Position numbers and translations under genes: made by a program. The notes beneath the pieces are model-generated. The model saw nothing but the letters and a program-made list of their open reading frames with translations, did not search any database and was not told where the DNA came from. Positions 1-6,840 of a DNA stretch of 13,984 bases are shown here, piece by piece (the first letter of the stretch is position 1; the number at the start of each line of letters is the position of its first letter). Source of the DNA: Actinomycetota bacterium (lineage in GTDB: Bacteria; Actinomycetota; UBA4738; HRBIN12); the NCBI GenBank assembly GCA_005883885.1, contig VAYF01000042.1, forward strand, positions 1 through 13,984. Reading direction: 5' to 3'.

Positions 1-192
1 TGCCCCGATCACGCCGTAGACGACCCCGGCGAAAGCGCTGAGCACGTTGGGGTAGGCGTCCGCTGGTTTCAGGTCGCCCCAGGCGACGACGGTGAGGACC
101 GTTCCCGCGAGGCCGAGGCCTACCACCGACGCGAAGAGGGCGACGGTGAGGCGATCGGCCGTTCGTTCGCTCAGCCGCGACATCCGCACCAT
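1..192 (-). CDS. Membrane protein, N-terminal part (cut by left edge)
   Basis: This is an open reading frame with no stop down to the first base of the window; only about 64 residues are visible. They begin MVRMSRLSERTADRLTVALF and continue through a hydrophobic stretch (about residues 15-32), a short polar loop (WGDLKPADAYPN) and the start of a second hydrophobic stretch ending VVYGVIGA. Two membrane helices near an N-terminus fit a multi-pass membrane protein. Some actinobacterial sensor kinases start this way, but that identification is only a guess. The start is uncertain: ATG at 192, ATG at 183 or TTG at 210 are all in frame, and the only strong purine-rich stretch (about 226-234) lies too far upstream to decide. 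It is transcribed away from the 69-aa gene at 360. Confidence 0.55.
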   Translation of the reverse strand, partial: MVRMSRLSERTADRLTVALFASVVGLGLAGTVLTVVAWGDLKPADAYPNVLSAFAGVVYGVIGA

Positions 193-359
193 CGTCGCGC
201 AGATGCTCAAAGATCGGAAAGGGTGCCTTCCTCCGGGCTCGCGCGGGTGGAGGCATCCGGCTCCGCTCCTGCGTTCGCCTCACGCGATCGACCCGCGCAC
301 CGCAGGTTCCACGATCGAGCGCAGGCGAACGGTCCGGCGCCGGCGAGTACGCTCCCTTC
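193..359. other. Divergent intergenic region
   Basis: This 167-bp stretch separates the left-edge membrane gene (minus) from the small gene at 360 (plus) and should hold promoters for both. I cannot identify a convincing -35/-10 pair. It contains an 8-bp inverted repeat, CGTTCGCC at 272-279 and GGCGAACG at 324-331, with 44 bp between the arms. A role for this repeat is unknown. Confidence 0.35.
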
Positions 360-569
360 GTGCTCGGCGAGGAAGAGGTCGTGGTCTTGGACGTGAAGCC
401 GGTCGATCTGCACGGCGTGATCTATCGGGACGTGACCGTCACCTTCCCAGACCGTTCGGTCGGTCAGGCTCGGTTGGGGCCGGAAGGCGTGCCCGCGGAT
501 CTTCAGACCGGTGAGGTCGTGTTGGCGACGAAGGTCGTCAACATGATCGTCTCGCTGCGCCGTCCCTGA
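360..569 (+). CDS. Small hypothetical protein (69 aa)
   Basis: I do not recognise this family. The frame opens with GTG at 360 and ends with TGA at 567-569. Its codons are strongly G/C-ending, as in the neighbouring genes. The protein alternates hydrophobic and polar residues (EEVVVLDVKPVDLHGVIYRD, then VTVTF), which suggests a small beta-rich soluble domain. It has no signal peptide or membrane helix. The segment LQTGEVVLATKVVNMIVSL near the C-terminus looks like a final beta-strand pair. The ribosome-binding site is weak (GGCGAG region about 342-347). The gene ends 8 bp before the stop of the minus-strand 61-aa gene, so the two converge. The call rests on codon use and the way it fills the gap between neighbours. 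Confidence 0.6.
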   Translation: MLGEEEVVVLDVKPVDLHGVIYRDVTVTFPDRSVGQARLGPEGVPADLQTGEVVLATKVVNMIVSLRRP

Positions 570-577
570 CCCGGCTC

Positions 578-763
578 TCACGATCTGACCCTCGGCGGCT
601 CGGCGGCGAGATCCGCGTACGCCTCCGCGAGATCCCGGATGATCTGCGCGTCCACATCCTTCTCCACACCCGGAGCGAGCTTCCGGATCCTCTCTGCGAT
701 CGCCTTCCGGGCGCCTGCCGCCGCCCGCGCGGCCTCGTGCTGGACGTCGCGCTCCTCGGCCAT
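578..763 (-). CDS. Small helical hypothetical protein (61 aa)
   Basis: The family is not recognised. The protein begins MAEERDVQHEAARAAAGARK and is rich in Ala, Arg, Glu and Asp, with no hydrophobic core typical of a membrane helix. Two amphipathic helices are likely: residues about 5-30, and about 35-55 around DAQIIRDLAEAYADLAA. The ATG (763-761) shares its A with the TGA stop of the P-loop gene (TGATG), and a GGAGG lies 9 bp upstream inside the end of that gene, so translation is probably coupled. A longer reading frame continues upstream, but that extension is a shadow of the P-loop gene in another frame. It may be an accessory or regulatory partner of the P-loop protein; this is inferred from coupling alone. 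Confidence 0.65.
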   Translation of the reverse strand: MAEERDVQHEAARAAAGARKAIAERIRKLAPGVEKDVDAQIIRDLAEAYADLAAEPPRVRS

Positions 764-1311
764 CACTCCCCACCTCCGCCGCGATGGTAGTCCTGGGCTA
801 CCCAGTCGAGTCGACGCAGGATGTCCGCAGCGGCGTCTCGCAGCGACCGGTCGTTCGGAACGGACAGGTCGCCCAGACCGACACCCTCTCCGGTCGTGAG
901 CCAGGCCTTCGCATCGCGTAGATCCTCCTGTCGTGCGGTCGTGATATCGGGCGCGAGGCGCCGCTCGATCTCGGAGAACGGCACGATCAGCTCGACGACC
1001 TTGAGCGGCATGGACAGAGCAGATCGCAAGCTCTCGAGCTCCGCCGCGGTCCTGACGCCTCGCGCGAAGATGAAGTACCGCACCCCGGCTTCGAGGTAGT
1101 TCTCGACGACCGGAACGAGGTTCGCGAGCATCATCCGATGCTCGGAACCTTCCTCTCCCCCGGCCCATCCCCAGCACAACCAGTCGAGGTCCACGGCCGC
1201 GTACGGAAGCCCACGCTTCTCGAGCAGATCGGCGATCTCGATCGCGACCGAGCTCTTCCCGGTACCGAAGAGTCCCGTGATGAGGACCGCCCGCGGGTCA
1301 CCCTGAACGAT
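763..1311 (-). CDS. P-loop NTPase / small-molecule kinase-like protein
   Basis: The protein binds a nucleotide through a Walker A motif, GLFGTGKS (residues 13-20 from the start used here), on the first strand AVLIT. A VDLDW segment after the next strand resembles the substrate-side acid region of gluconate, shikimate and APS-kinase-like P-loop kinases. The C-terminal half is helical and charged and ends in HRGGGGE. At about 182 aa it fits that superfamily; the substrate is unknown. The start is a problem. No ATG, GTG or TTG lies in frame between GTG 1416 and the Walker A motif, so a standard start would overlap the peptidase gene by 119 bp or more (GTG 1416 or ATG 1446). An in-frame ATC at 1311-1309 sits 6 bp after GGAGG and gives a normal short N-terminus. 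I used it as the best guess. The stop overlaps the next gene's ATG. Confidence 0.7.
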   Translation of the reverse strand: MVQGDPRAVLITGLFGTGKSSVAIEIADLLEKRGLPYAAVDLDWLCWGWAGGEEGSEHRMMLANLVPVVENYLEAGVRYFIFARGVRTAAELESLRSALSMPLKVVELIVPFSEIERRLAPDITTARQEDLRDAKAWLTTGEGVGLGDLSVPNDRSLRDAAADILRRLDWVAQDYHRGGGGE

Positions 1312-3253
1312 GGGACCCCTCCGATGCCCTCGGCGTGAGGTACCGATCGAACCAGGCTTGGGTGCGGACGATGGCGTCGCGTGCGTGGGCCCGTTCGAAG
1401 GGCACGTGCCCCTCACGCGGGTAGACGACGAGCTCGGTGTCGACACCCGTTCGCGCGATCGCCGCGAAGAGCTCTTCGGCCTGTCCCACCGGTGTGCACC
1501 GGTCCATCGCCCCTTGGATGATCAGTGTCGGCGTGGTGCAGGCGGCCGCGTGATACACGGGAGAACAGCGAACGTACGGGCCGCTCGGATCGGCCCAGGC
1601 GTCGCCGATGATGAAGTCATCGAACGCGGCGATGTCCGCGGTGAGGTGGAACGACACCCAGTCGGCGATCACCGAATTCGCGACCGCGGCCGCGAACCGG
1701 TCGGTCTGCGTGACGGCCCACGCGGTCATGTATCCCCCGTAGGAGAGCCCGGAGATCCCGAGGCGGTCTGGATCGGCGATCCCGCGTTCGATGCACAGGT
1801 CGATCCCGGCCATCACGTCGCCGAGGTCCTTACCGCCCGGATCGTCGATCACGGCTTGCGCGAACGCGTGATCCCGCCCGTTGCTTCCCCGAGGGTTGGG
1901 CATCAGGACCGCGTAGCCGGCGCCGGCGAGCAGGGTGGCGTTCGGCTCCGAGTCGGAGAAATAGCCGTTCCAACACCATGACGGCCCACCGTGGATGAGC
2001 GCGAGCAACGGGAACGGCCCGGTCACGCCCGTCGGCGTGAGGAGAAGGCCATCGATCCGCAGCCCATCTGCCGCCGTCCAGCTCAGCGATCGGATGTCGG
2101 GGAAGACCGTGCCCTCGACGATCACTCCGTTGAACGAGGTGAGCCGCTCCCAGCCGCGCGTCGCATGATCGAAACGCGCGAGCTCCGGCGCGATCCCGTG
2201 CGCTTGGTGCGTCGTGTAGACGACGTCTCCGCCGTCGGCGACCACACACGCCGGCTTCGTGATGTCTCCGCCGATGAACGGAGCGCCCGCCCACACCTCC
2301 TCCCGCGACCCGTCGAGCCCGATCCGGCCGCAGGCGGTGCCGGTTCCGTCGTACCGCGCGTACCAGAGGGTCGCCGCGTCGCACCACTCCACGAGGCCGA
2401 CGGTCTCGAGCCCCACCCACGGATCCGCGGCGCCCCCGGCCGCGACGTCGACGATCTTGACGCTGCCGCTCAGCATGCCGTGATCGCTCGAGTAGCCCTC
2501 GACGATCGCTGCACGACTGCCGTCCGGTGCGAGCGCGAGCCCCTCGAGCTGCCAGGTCGGCTCGTACAGCGTGGTGGCGCTCCGGTTCCCCAGGTCCAGA
2601 CGAGCGACCGTGCAGCGGTACCAGCCCGATCCGCCCGACTCCTCCGACACCAGTCCAACCCCGGTCGCGTCGCCGTCCCAGCCGACCTCCCACACGCTTC
2701 GTCCCGGCGGGCCGACCTCGTCGACCTCGCCGGAGGCGAGGTCGACGAGGAACAGGCGGCGCCACGCGTCGCCGGGGCGCCGAACGATCGGATCGGGATC
2801 GGGCTCGGACCCGGTGACGGCCACCGCGGACCAATCGAGCCCGTAGGACCACGGGTCGGCGACGAGGACGAGGAGCCGGGAGCCGTCGCTCGACCAGAGG
2901 AGCTGCTCGGCCGAGCCCCGGAAGGTCCCCGCCAGCTCCGGCTCGCCACCGACGGCCATCGTGTAGGGGAGATGATGCCCGTGCAGGAGGCGGTCCGAGA
3001 GGAACCCGAGGCGCGTGCCGTCGGGAGACCACACCGGCGATCGATCGCCCCAGTCTCCTTCGGTGAGTCTCGTCGCTCCGCCATCCACGCCGAGCATCCA
3101 CAGGTCGCTCGGGAGCGAGACACCGTGGTCGGAGACCGTGGCGTGCAGGCTGAACGCGACGGTCCCGTCCGGTCCGATCGCGACATCGGTCGGCGTCCGT
3201 ACGTTCAGGAGATCATCGACCGTCGGCTGCCGTCTGTGTTGCTCAACCGCCAT
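1298..3253 (-). CDS. S9 family serine peptidase (acylaminoacyl/dipeptidyl peptidase type)
   Basis: This 651-aa enzyme is a prolyl-oligopeptidase-family serine hydrolase that should cleave short peptides in the cytoplasm; no signal peptide is seen. The N-terminal part to about residue 380 has TolB/WD40-like propeller repeats, for example SPVWSPDGTRLGFLSDR. The C-terminal alpha/beta hydrolase domain starts with an oxyanion region (LALIHGGPSWCW). The catalytic triad is visible: Ser504 in GLSYGGYMT, Asp584 in IQGAMDRCTP and His616 in PREGHVPF. Length and layout match the S9C acylaminoacyl-peptidase group. The ATG at 3253 follows a GGGGGAGG ribosome-binding site by 4 bp. A 35-bp near-perfect palindrome lies inside the gene (2716-2750). 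The 3' end overlaps the start region of the P-loop gene, so the two are probably cotranscribed. The true peptide substrate is not predictable. Confidence 0.95.
   Translation of the reverse strand: MAVEQHRRQPTVDDLLNVRTPTDVAIGPDGTVAFSLHATVSDHGVSLPSDLWMLGVDGGATRLTEGDWGDRSPVWSPDGTRLGFLSDRLLHGHHLPYTMAVGGEPELAGTFRGSAEQLLWSSDGSRLLVLVADPWSYGLDWSAVAVTGSEPDPDPIVRRPGDAWRRLFLVDLASGEVDEVGPPGRSVWEVGWDGDATGVGLVSEESGGSGWYRCTVARLDLGNRSATTLYEPTWQLEGLALAPDGSRAAIVEGYSSDHGMLSGSVKIVDVAAGGAADPWVGLETVGLVEWCDAATLWYARYDGTGTACGRIGLDGSREEVWAGAPFIGGDITKPACVVADGGDVVYTTHQAHGIAPELARFDHATRGWERLTSFNGVIVEGTVFPDIRSLSWTAADGLRIDGLLLTPTGVTGPFPLLALIHGGPSWCWNGYFSDSEPNATLLAGAGYAVLMPNPRGSNGRDHAFAQAVIDDPGGKDLGDVMAGIDLCIERGIADPDRLGISGLSYGGYMTAWAVTQTDRFAAAVANSVIADWVSFHLTADIAAFDDFIIGDAWADPSGPYVRCSPVYHAAACTTPTLIIQGAMDRCTPVGQAEELFAAIARTGVDTELVVYPREGHVPFERAHARDAIVRTQAWFDRYLTPRASEGSHRSG
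2716..2750. repeat. 35-bp perfect inverted repeat inside the S9 peptidase gene
   Basis: The left arm CCTCGTCGACCTCGCC (2716-2731) and its exact reverse complement GGCGAGGTCGACGAGG (2735-2750) are separated by only GGA. The 16-bp GC-rich arms could form a very stable hairpin in mRNA or a cruciform in DNA. The stretch encodes the LVDLASGEVDEV region of the propeller domain, so the symmetry may simply follow from Asp/Glu/Val/Leu codons in GC-rich DNA. Confidence 0.9.
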
Positions 3254-3378
3254 GCGGCCTCCCCCTTCGCTGATCGCGCTCCCGGACGGTACCCCACCGA
3301 TACACGGCCTTCCTCGCGGGCTCTAAGCTGACGCGACGCCATCGTCGACCGCGGCGGGGATCCTGAGGAGACGCGGAC
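3254..3378. promoter_or_regulatory. Divergent promoter region, peptidase / LuxR regulator
   Basis: The 125 bp between the peptidase ATG (minus) and the LuxR GTG (plus) must hold the start signals for both. Ribosome-binding sites are clear on each side: GGGGGAGG before 3253 on the minus strand and TGAGGAG at 3364-3370 on the plus strand. I cannot point to reliable -35/-10 boxes or an operator. Confidence 0.45.
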
Positions 3379-5007
3379 GTGTCCGAGCGAACGGCCGACA
3401 TCGACCGAGCCCGGGATGCCCTCGCGCGGGACGCCTGGGCCGAGGCCTTCGACGCGCTGCACCGCGCGGATCCCGCTCGGCTGAGCCCGCGGGACTTCGA
3501 AGGGCTGGCGGATGCGGCGTGGTGGTTGTCGCGATGGGACGAATCGATCGCCGCACGCCAGCGCGCGTACACGGGCTTCGCTGCCGCCGGCGAAGATCCC
3601 CAGGCTGCGTTCAACGCGGTGCTGCTGTGCTTCGACCATGTCGAACGCGGCGACCCGGCGGTCGCGATGGGGTGGCTGATGCGGGCGCAACGGCATCTGG
3701 ACGATCACGAGGCGTGCGTGCAGCACGGTTTCCTGGCGCTCTGCCAGGCGGCCTTCGCCCAGCACGGCGGCGATCGTGAGGCCGCGATGACGCTCGCCGA
3801 ACGGGCTCACGAGATCGGCCGCCGGTTCGACGATCGCGACGTGATCGCTCTGGCGCTTCATGCACGAGGACAGGTGTTGATCTCGATGGGACGGGTCACC
3901 GAAGGGCTCGCCCTGCTCGACGAGGCGATGACGTCGGTGATCGCGGACGAGCTCACCCCGTACTTCACCGGCGTTCTGTACTGCAGCGTGCTCGATACCT
4001 GCCTCGACATCGCGGATCTCGGGCGCGCCGGCGAATGGAGCCTCGCGGCCACGACCTGGTGCGAGACGCTCCCACAGGGGAGCGCCTATCCGGGGAGATG
4101 CCGGGTCACCCGGGCGGAGGTGGCGACGCTCCGAGGATCCTGGGCGGAGGCCGAGCGAGAAGCCCTGCGGGTGAGCGAGGATGCCGTCGCCGACCCCCCC
4201 ACCGCCGGCAGGGCCTTGTACCAATGCGGCGAGATCAGGCGACGGACCGGCGATCTGAGGGGCGCCGAAGACGCGTTCTCCCGCGCCCACGGGTTGGGGT
4301 TCGAACCACAACCGGGGTTGGCGCTCCTTCGCCTGGCGCAGGGCAAGCCGGACGCGGCGTCGACCTCCCTCCGTATCGCCCTGGGCGGTGAGGAAGGTCG
4401 CTCGTTCCGACGTGTGCGACTGCTGGCGGCATTCGTGGAGATCGCGCTCGCGGCGGACGATGTCGAGACGGCGCGCGGTGCCAGTGACGAGCTCTCCATG
4501 ATCGCCCGCGAGATCGGCACGCCGGCGCTCGAGGCGACCGCGGCGACGGCACGGGGTGCCGTTCGTCTTGCCGATGGCGGTTCGCAGGAGGCGCTCGAGG
4601 ATCTCCGGCGCGCCAGCGTCGCGTGGAGCGAACTCAAGCTCCCGTACGAGGGCGCGCGGGCCCAGGTGCTCTTCGGCGTCGCCGTGCGGGACGCGGGCGA
4701 TGCCGAAGGAGCGCGGCTCGAGCTGAGCGCAGCTCGGGCCGCCTTCGAGCGGCTCGGAGCTCGCCCGGACGCCCAGCGGGCCGCCGCGCTGCTCGACGAG
4801 CCGAGCGGCTTGCCCGCCGGCCTCACCGCGCGCGAGATCGAGGTGCTGCGCCTGGTGGGGACCGGGATGACGAACCGCGACATCGCTGCAACCCTCGTGA
4901 TCAGCCAGCACACGGTGGCACGCCACCTCCAGAACATCTACGCGAAGCTCGGCGTGCCGACACGAGCCGCCGCGACCGCCTTCGCGTTCGAACACGGCCT
5001 CGCCTGA
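3379..5007 (+). CDS. LuxR-family transcriptional regulator with TPR-like sensor region
   Basis: This is a 542-aa DNA-binding regulator. The C-terminal segment from about residue 482 is a typical LuxR/GerE helix-turn-helix: LTAREIEVLRLVGTGMTNRD, then the recognition-helix stretch SQHTVARHLQNIYAKLGV. The remaining 470 residues are alpha-helical with repeated Ala/Leu/Glu-rich helix pairs (for example AWAEAFDALHRADP, AEREALRV, ARLELSAARAAFERLG). These look like tetratricopeptide repeats and probably serve protein or ligand sensing. There is no receiver domain and no Walker A motif, so it is neither a standard response regulator nor an ATP-dependent LAL/MalT protein. The GTG start at 3379 lies 8 bp after TGAGGAG. 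The flavoprotein gene follows on the same strand after 124 bp and is the obvious candidate target. The inducing signal cannot be read from the sequence. Confidence 0.93.
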   Translation: MSERTADIDRARDALARDAWAEAFDALHRADPARLSPRDFEGLADAAWWLSRWDESIAARQRAYTGFAAAGEDPQAAFNAVLLCFDHVERGDPAVAMGWLMRAQRHLDDHEACVQHGFLALCQAAFAQHGGDREAAMTLAERAHEIGRRFDDRDVIALALHARGQVLISMGRVTEGLALLDEAMTSVIADELTPYFTGVLYCSVLDTCLDIADLGRAGEWSLAATTWCETLPQGSAYPGRCRVTRAEVATLRGSWAEAEREALRVSEDAVADPPTAGRALYQCGEIRRRTGDLRGAEDAFSRAHGLGFEPQPGLALLRLAQGKPDAASTSLRIALGGEEGRSFRRVRLLAAFVEIALAADDVETARGASDELSMIAREIGTPALEATAATARGAVRLADGGSQEALEDLRRASVAWSELKLPYEGARAQVLFGVAVRDAGDAEGARLELSAARAAFERLGARPDAQRAAALLDEPSGLPAGLTAREIEVLRLVGTGMTNRDIAATLVISQHTVARHLQNIYAKLGVPTRAAATAFAFEHGLA

Positions 5008-5019
5008 ACTCCGAACACC

Positions 5020-5039
5020 CGTGGTTCGTTCGGACCACG
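5020..5039. promoter_or_regulatory. Inverted repeat between regulator and flavoprotein gene
   Basis: CGTGGT (5020-5025) and ACCACG (5034-5039) are perfect 6-bp arms around an 8-bp centre. It begins 13 bp after the LuxR stop and lies about 93 bp before the flavoprotein ATG. It could be an operator for the upstream LuxR regulator or a weak stem at the end of its mRNA. No T-run follows, so a classic intrinsic terminator is unlikely. Confidence 0.4.
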
Positions 5040-5131
5040 ACCGCCATGCTGCGGTTTGGCTCGTTCCGTCGATGCTCCGTCCTCTACCGGTCCCTAGGTT
5101 CCTTCTCGACGACCACGCGGGGGAGGCAGCG

Positions 5132-6250
5132 ATGGACGGCACCACCGAACGGATCGAGACCGTCGTCATCGGCGGCGGGCAGGCCGGGCTGGCGGCCGGC
5201 TACCACCTGGCGGAACGTGGGCACCCCTTCGTGATCCTCGATGCCGACACGCGCATCGGCGGGACCTGGAGGGACCGTTGGGACTCGCTCGTCCTGTTCA
5301 CGCCCGCCCGCTATTGCGGTCTGCCGGGCTGGCGGTTCCCCTTGCCCGACGGCTCGTTCCCGACGAAGGACGACGTCGCCGACTACCTCGAGGAGTACGC
5401 CTCACGGTTCGAGCTGCCCGTTCGCACGGATACCCGCGTGGATCGGGTATCCCGCCATGGCGACGGCGGCGGCTTCCTCGTTCGGGCCGGGGACCTCCGG
5501 ATCGAGGCCGAGAACGTGATCGTGGCGACGGGAGCCAACCGCGAGCCTCGCGTGCCCATACTGGCTGACCAGCTCGACCCGGCGATCATCCAGCTCCACT
5601 CCAGCGACTACCGCCGGCCCGCACAGCTCCGGGACGGCGGGGTGCTGATCGTCGGGGCGGGCAACTCCGGGGCCGACATCGCCATGGAGGTCGTGCGCGA
5701 GCACGCGACCTGGCTCTCCGGCCCGGACACCGGACACGTTCCGGTTCGGATCGAGACAGCGTTCGCCCGACACGTGGTCTTCAGGCTCATCCGGTTCGCC
5801 GGCCTCCATGTTCTGACGGTCCGGACCCCGATCGGACGGAGAGTCCGGCACAAGTTCTCGATGCATGGCGGACCGCTGGTGCGCGTGAAGCCGAAGGATC
5901 TCTCCGCCGCCGGCGTCGTCCGCGTCCCACGAACGGTCGGTGTCCGTGCCGGCGCCCCGACCTTGGAGGACGGCAGTGCCCTCGACGTGACGAACGTCAT
6001 CTGGTGCACCGGCTACCGCCAGGACCTCTCGTGGATCGACCTCCCGATCTTCGGAGAGGATGGGGAACCGATCCACGAGCGCGGTGTGGCTCCCGGCGCT
6101 CCGGGCTTGTACTTCGTCGGTCTCCCGTTCCAGTACGCGGCCGCCTCAGACGTGCTGCCGGGCGTCGGCAGGGACGCGGCCCACATCGCGAAGCGTCTGG
6201 CCGATCGTCGGTCCTCTCCAGCGCCGGCCCTGACCACGCGCTCCACGTGA
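5132..6250 (+). CDS. FAD/NAD(P)H-dependent oxidoreductase, flavin monooxygenase (CzcO/FMO) type
   Basis: This 372-aa enzyme has two dinucleotide-binding sites. GGGQAG (residues 14-19) after strand ETVVI is the FAD-binding Rossmann motif, and GAGNSG (175-180) after VLIV is the NADPH-binding one. The segment LHSSDYRRP (155-163) fits the H-x-x-x-Y/F part of the flavin-containing monooxygenase fingerprint, and VIVATGANREPRVP is the usual ATG hinge. Relatives oxygenate small N-, S- or carbonyl-containing compounds, or remain uncharacterised; the substrate here is unknown. The ATG at 5132 is chosen over an in-frame GTG at 5021 because GGGGGAGG sits 5 bp upstream and the Rossmann fold then starts at the expected place. 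It probably works under the LuxR regulator upstream. Its stop lies 10 bp from that of the convergent GNAT gene. Confidence 0.9.
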   Translation: MDGTTERIETVVIGGGQAGLAAGYHLAERGHPFVILDADTRIGGTWRDRWDSLVLFTPARYCGLPGWRFPLPDGSFPTKDDVADYLEEYASRFELPVRTDTRVDRVSRHGDGGGFLVRAGDLRIEAENVIVATGANREPRVPILADQLDPAIIQLHSSDYRRPAQLRDGGVLIVGAGNSGADIAMEVVREHATWLSGPDTGHVPVRIETAFARHVVFRLIRFAGLHVLTVRTPIGRRVRHKFSMHGGPLVRVKPKDLSAAGVVRVPRTVGVRAGAPTLEDGSALDVTNVIWCTGYRQDLSWIDLPIFGEDGEPIHERGVAPGAPGLYFVGLPFQYAAASDVLPGVGRDAAHIAKRLADRRSSPAPALTTRST

Positions 6251-6260
6251 GGCGGGTCGG

Positions 6261-6830
6261 TCAGGAGGCGCCCGCGCGCCACTCGCGATCGAGCATCGCG
6301 TACACGGCCTCGCTCTGCCACTCTCCCCTGAGGTACTCGTTCTCGACGAAGTGCGCTTCCCGGCGCATCCCCAGCTTCTCCAGGACGCGGGCCGACGCGG
6401 CGTTCCGTGGTTCGAGGCGGCCGATCACGCGATGCAGACCGAGCTCCTCGAAGGCGATCGAAAGCATCGCGCGCCCGCCCTCGGTCGCATACCCGCGCCC
6501 GTGGTGGTCCGGATGGATGATGTACCCGAGCTCGCCGGTCGCGTGCTCGCGGCTGAAGAGCTCCAGCGTGAAGTCACCGATCACCGCGCCCGTCTCCTTC
6601 AGCTCGGCCGCGAGAGCCAGGAAGTCGCCCTCCGAGACGATCGTCGTCGCTGCGATCTTCTTATCGAGCGCCTCGCGAACCTGGTCGTCCGTCCGCGCGT
6701 CCCACAAGAGGTACCGCGTCACGTCGGCGCGCGATTGGTAGGCATACACCGCCGGGAAGTCGGCCGGTGTGAACGGCCGCAGGAGGAGTCGGTCCGTCTC
6801 CACCACGGACACGGGCTTGCCCAGGTTCAC
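6261..6830 (-). CDS. GNAT N-acetyltransferase, RimJ/RimL type
   Basis: The 189-aa protein should transfer an acetyl group from acetyl-CoA to an amine. Its N-terminus ETDRLLLRPFTPADFPAVYA is the hallmark first strand and helix of RimJ/RimL-like GNAT enzymes. The acetyl-CoA pyrophosphate loop is HHGRGYATEG, following the GELGYIIHPD strand. The later segment LEPRNAASARVLEKLGMRRE is the conserved C-terminal Asn/Ala-rich helix. These relatives acetylate ribosomal protein N-termini, antibiotics or small molecules, so the substrate is not fixed by sequence. The GTG at 6830 is the first in-frame start after the upstream gene's stop (6841); further GTG codons at 6812, 6806 and 6803 are possible and none has a strong ribosome-binding site. 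The 10-bp gap suggests cotranscription with the surface-protein gene. Confidence 0.9.
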   Translation of the reverse strand: MNLGKPVSVVETDRLLLRPFTPADFPAVYAYQSRADVTRYLLWDARTDDQVREALDKKIAATTIVSEGDFLALAAELKETGAVIGDFTLELFSREHATGELGYIIHPDHHGRGYATEGGRAMLSIAFEELGLHRVIGRLEPRNAASARVLEKLGMRREAHFVENEYLRGEWQSEAVYAMLDREWRAGAS

Positions 6831-6840
6831 GCCTGGAAGG

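Noticed and set aside
1991..3331. 446-aa open frame on the plus strand opposite the peptidase gene
   Set aside because: It is antisense to the catalytic and propeller domains of the S9 peptidase, and its composition is that of a shadow frame.
5021..5131. Longer start (GTG 5021) for the flavoprotein
   Set aside because: The extra 37 residues are not conserved-looking, and the ATG at 5132 has GGGGGAGG 5 bp upstream with the FAD motif at the normal distance.
3205..5169. 654-aa open frame on the minus strand opposite the LuxR gene
   Set aside because: It is antisense to a well-supported regulator, with no recognisable domain and shadow-like composition.
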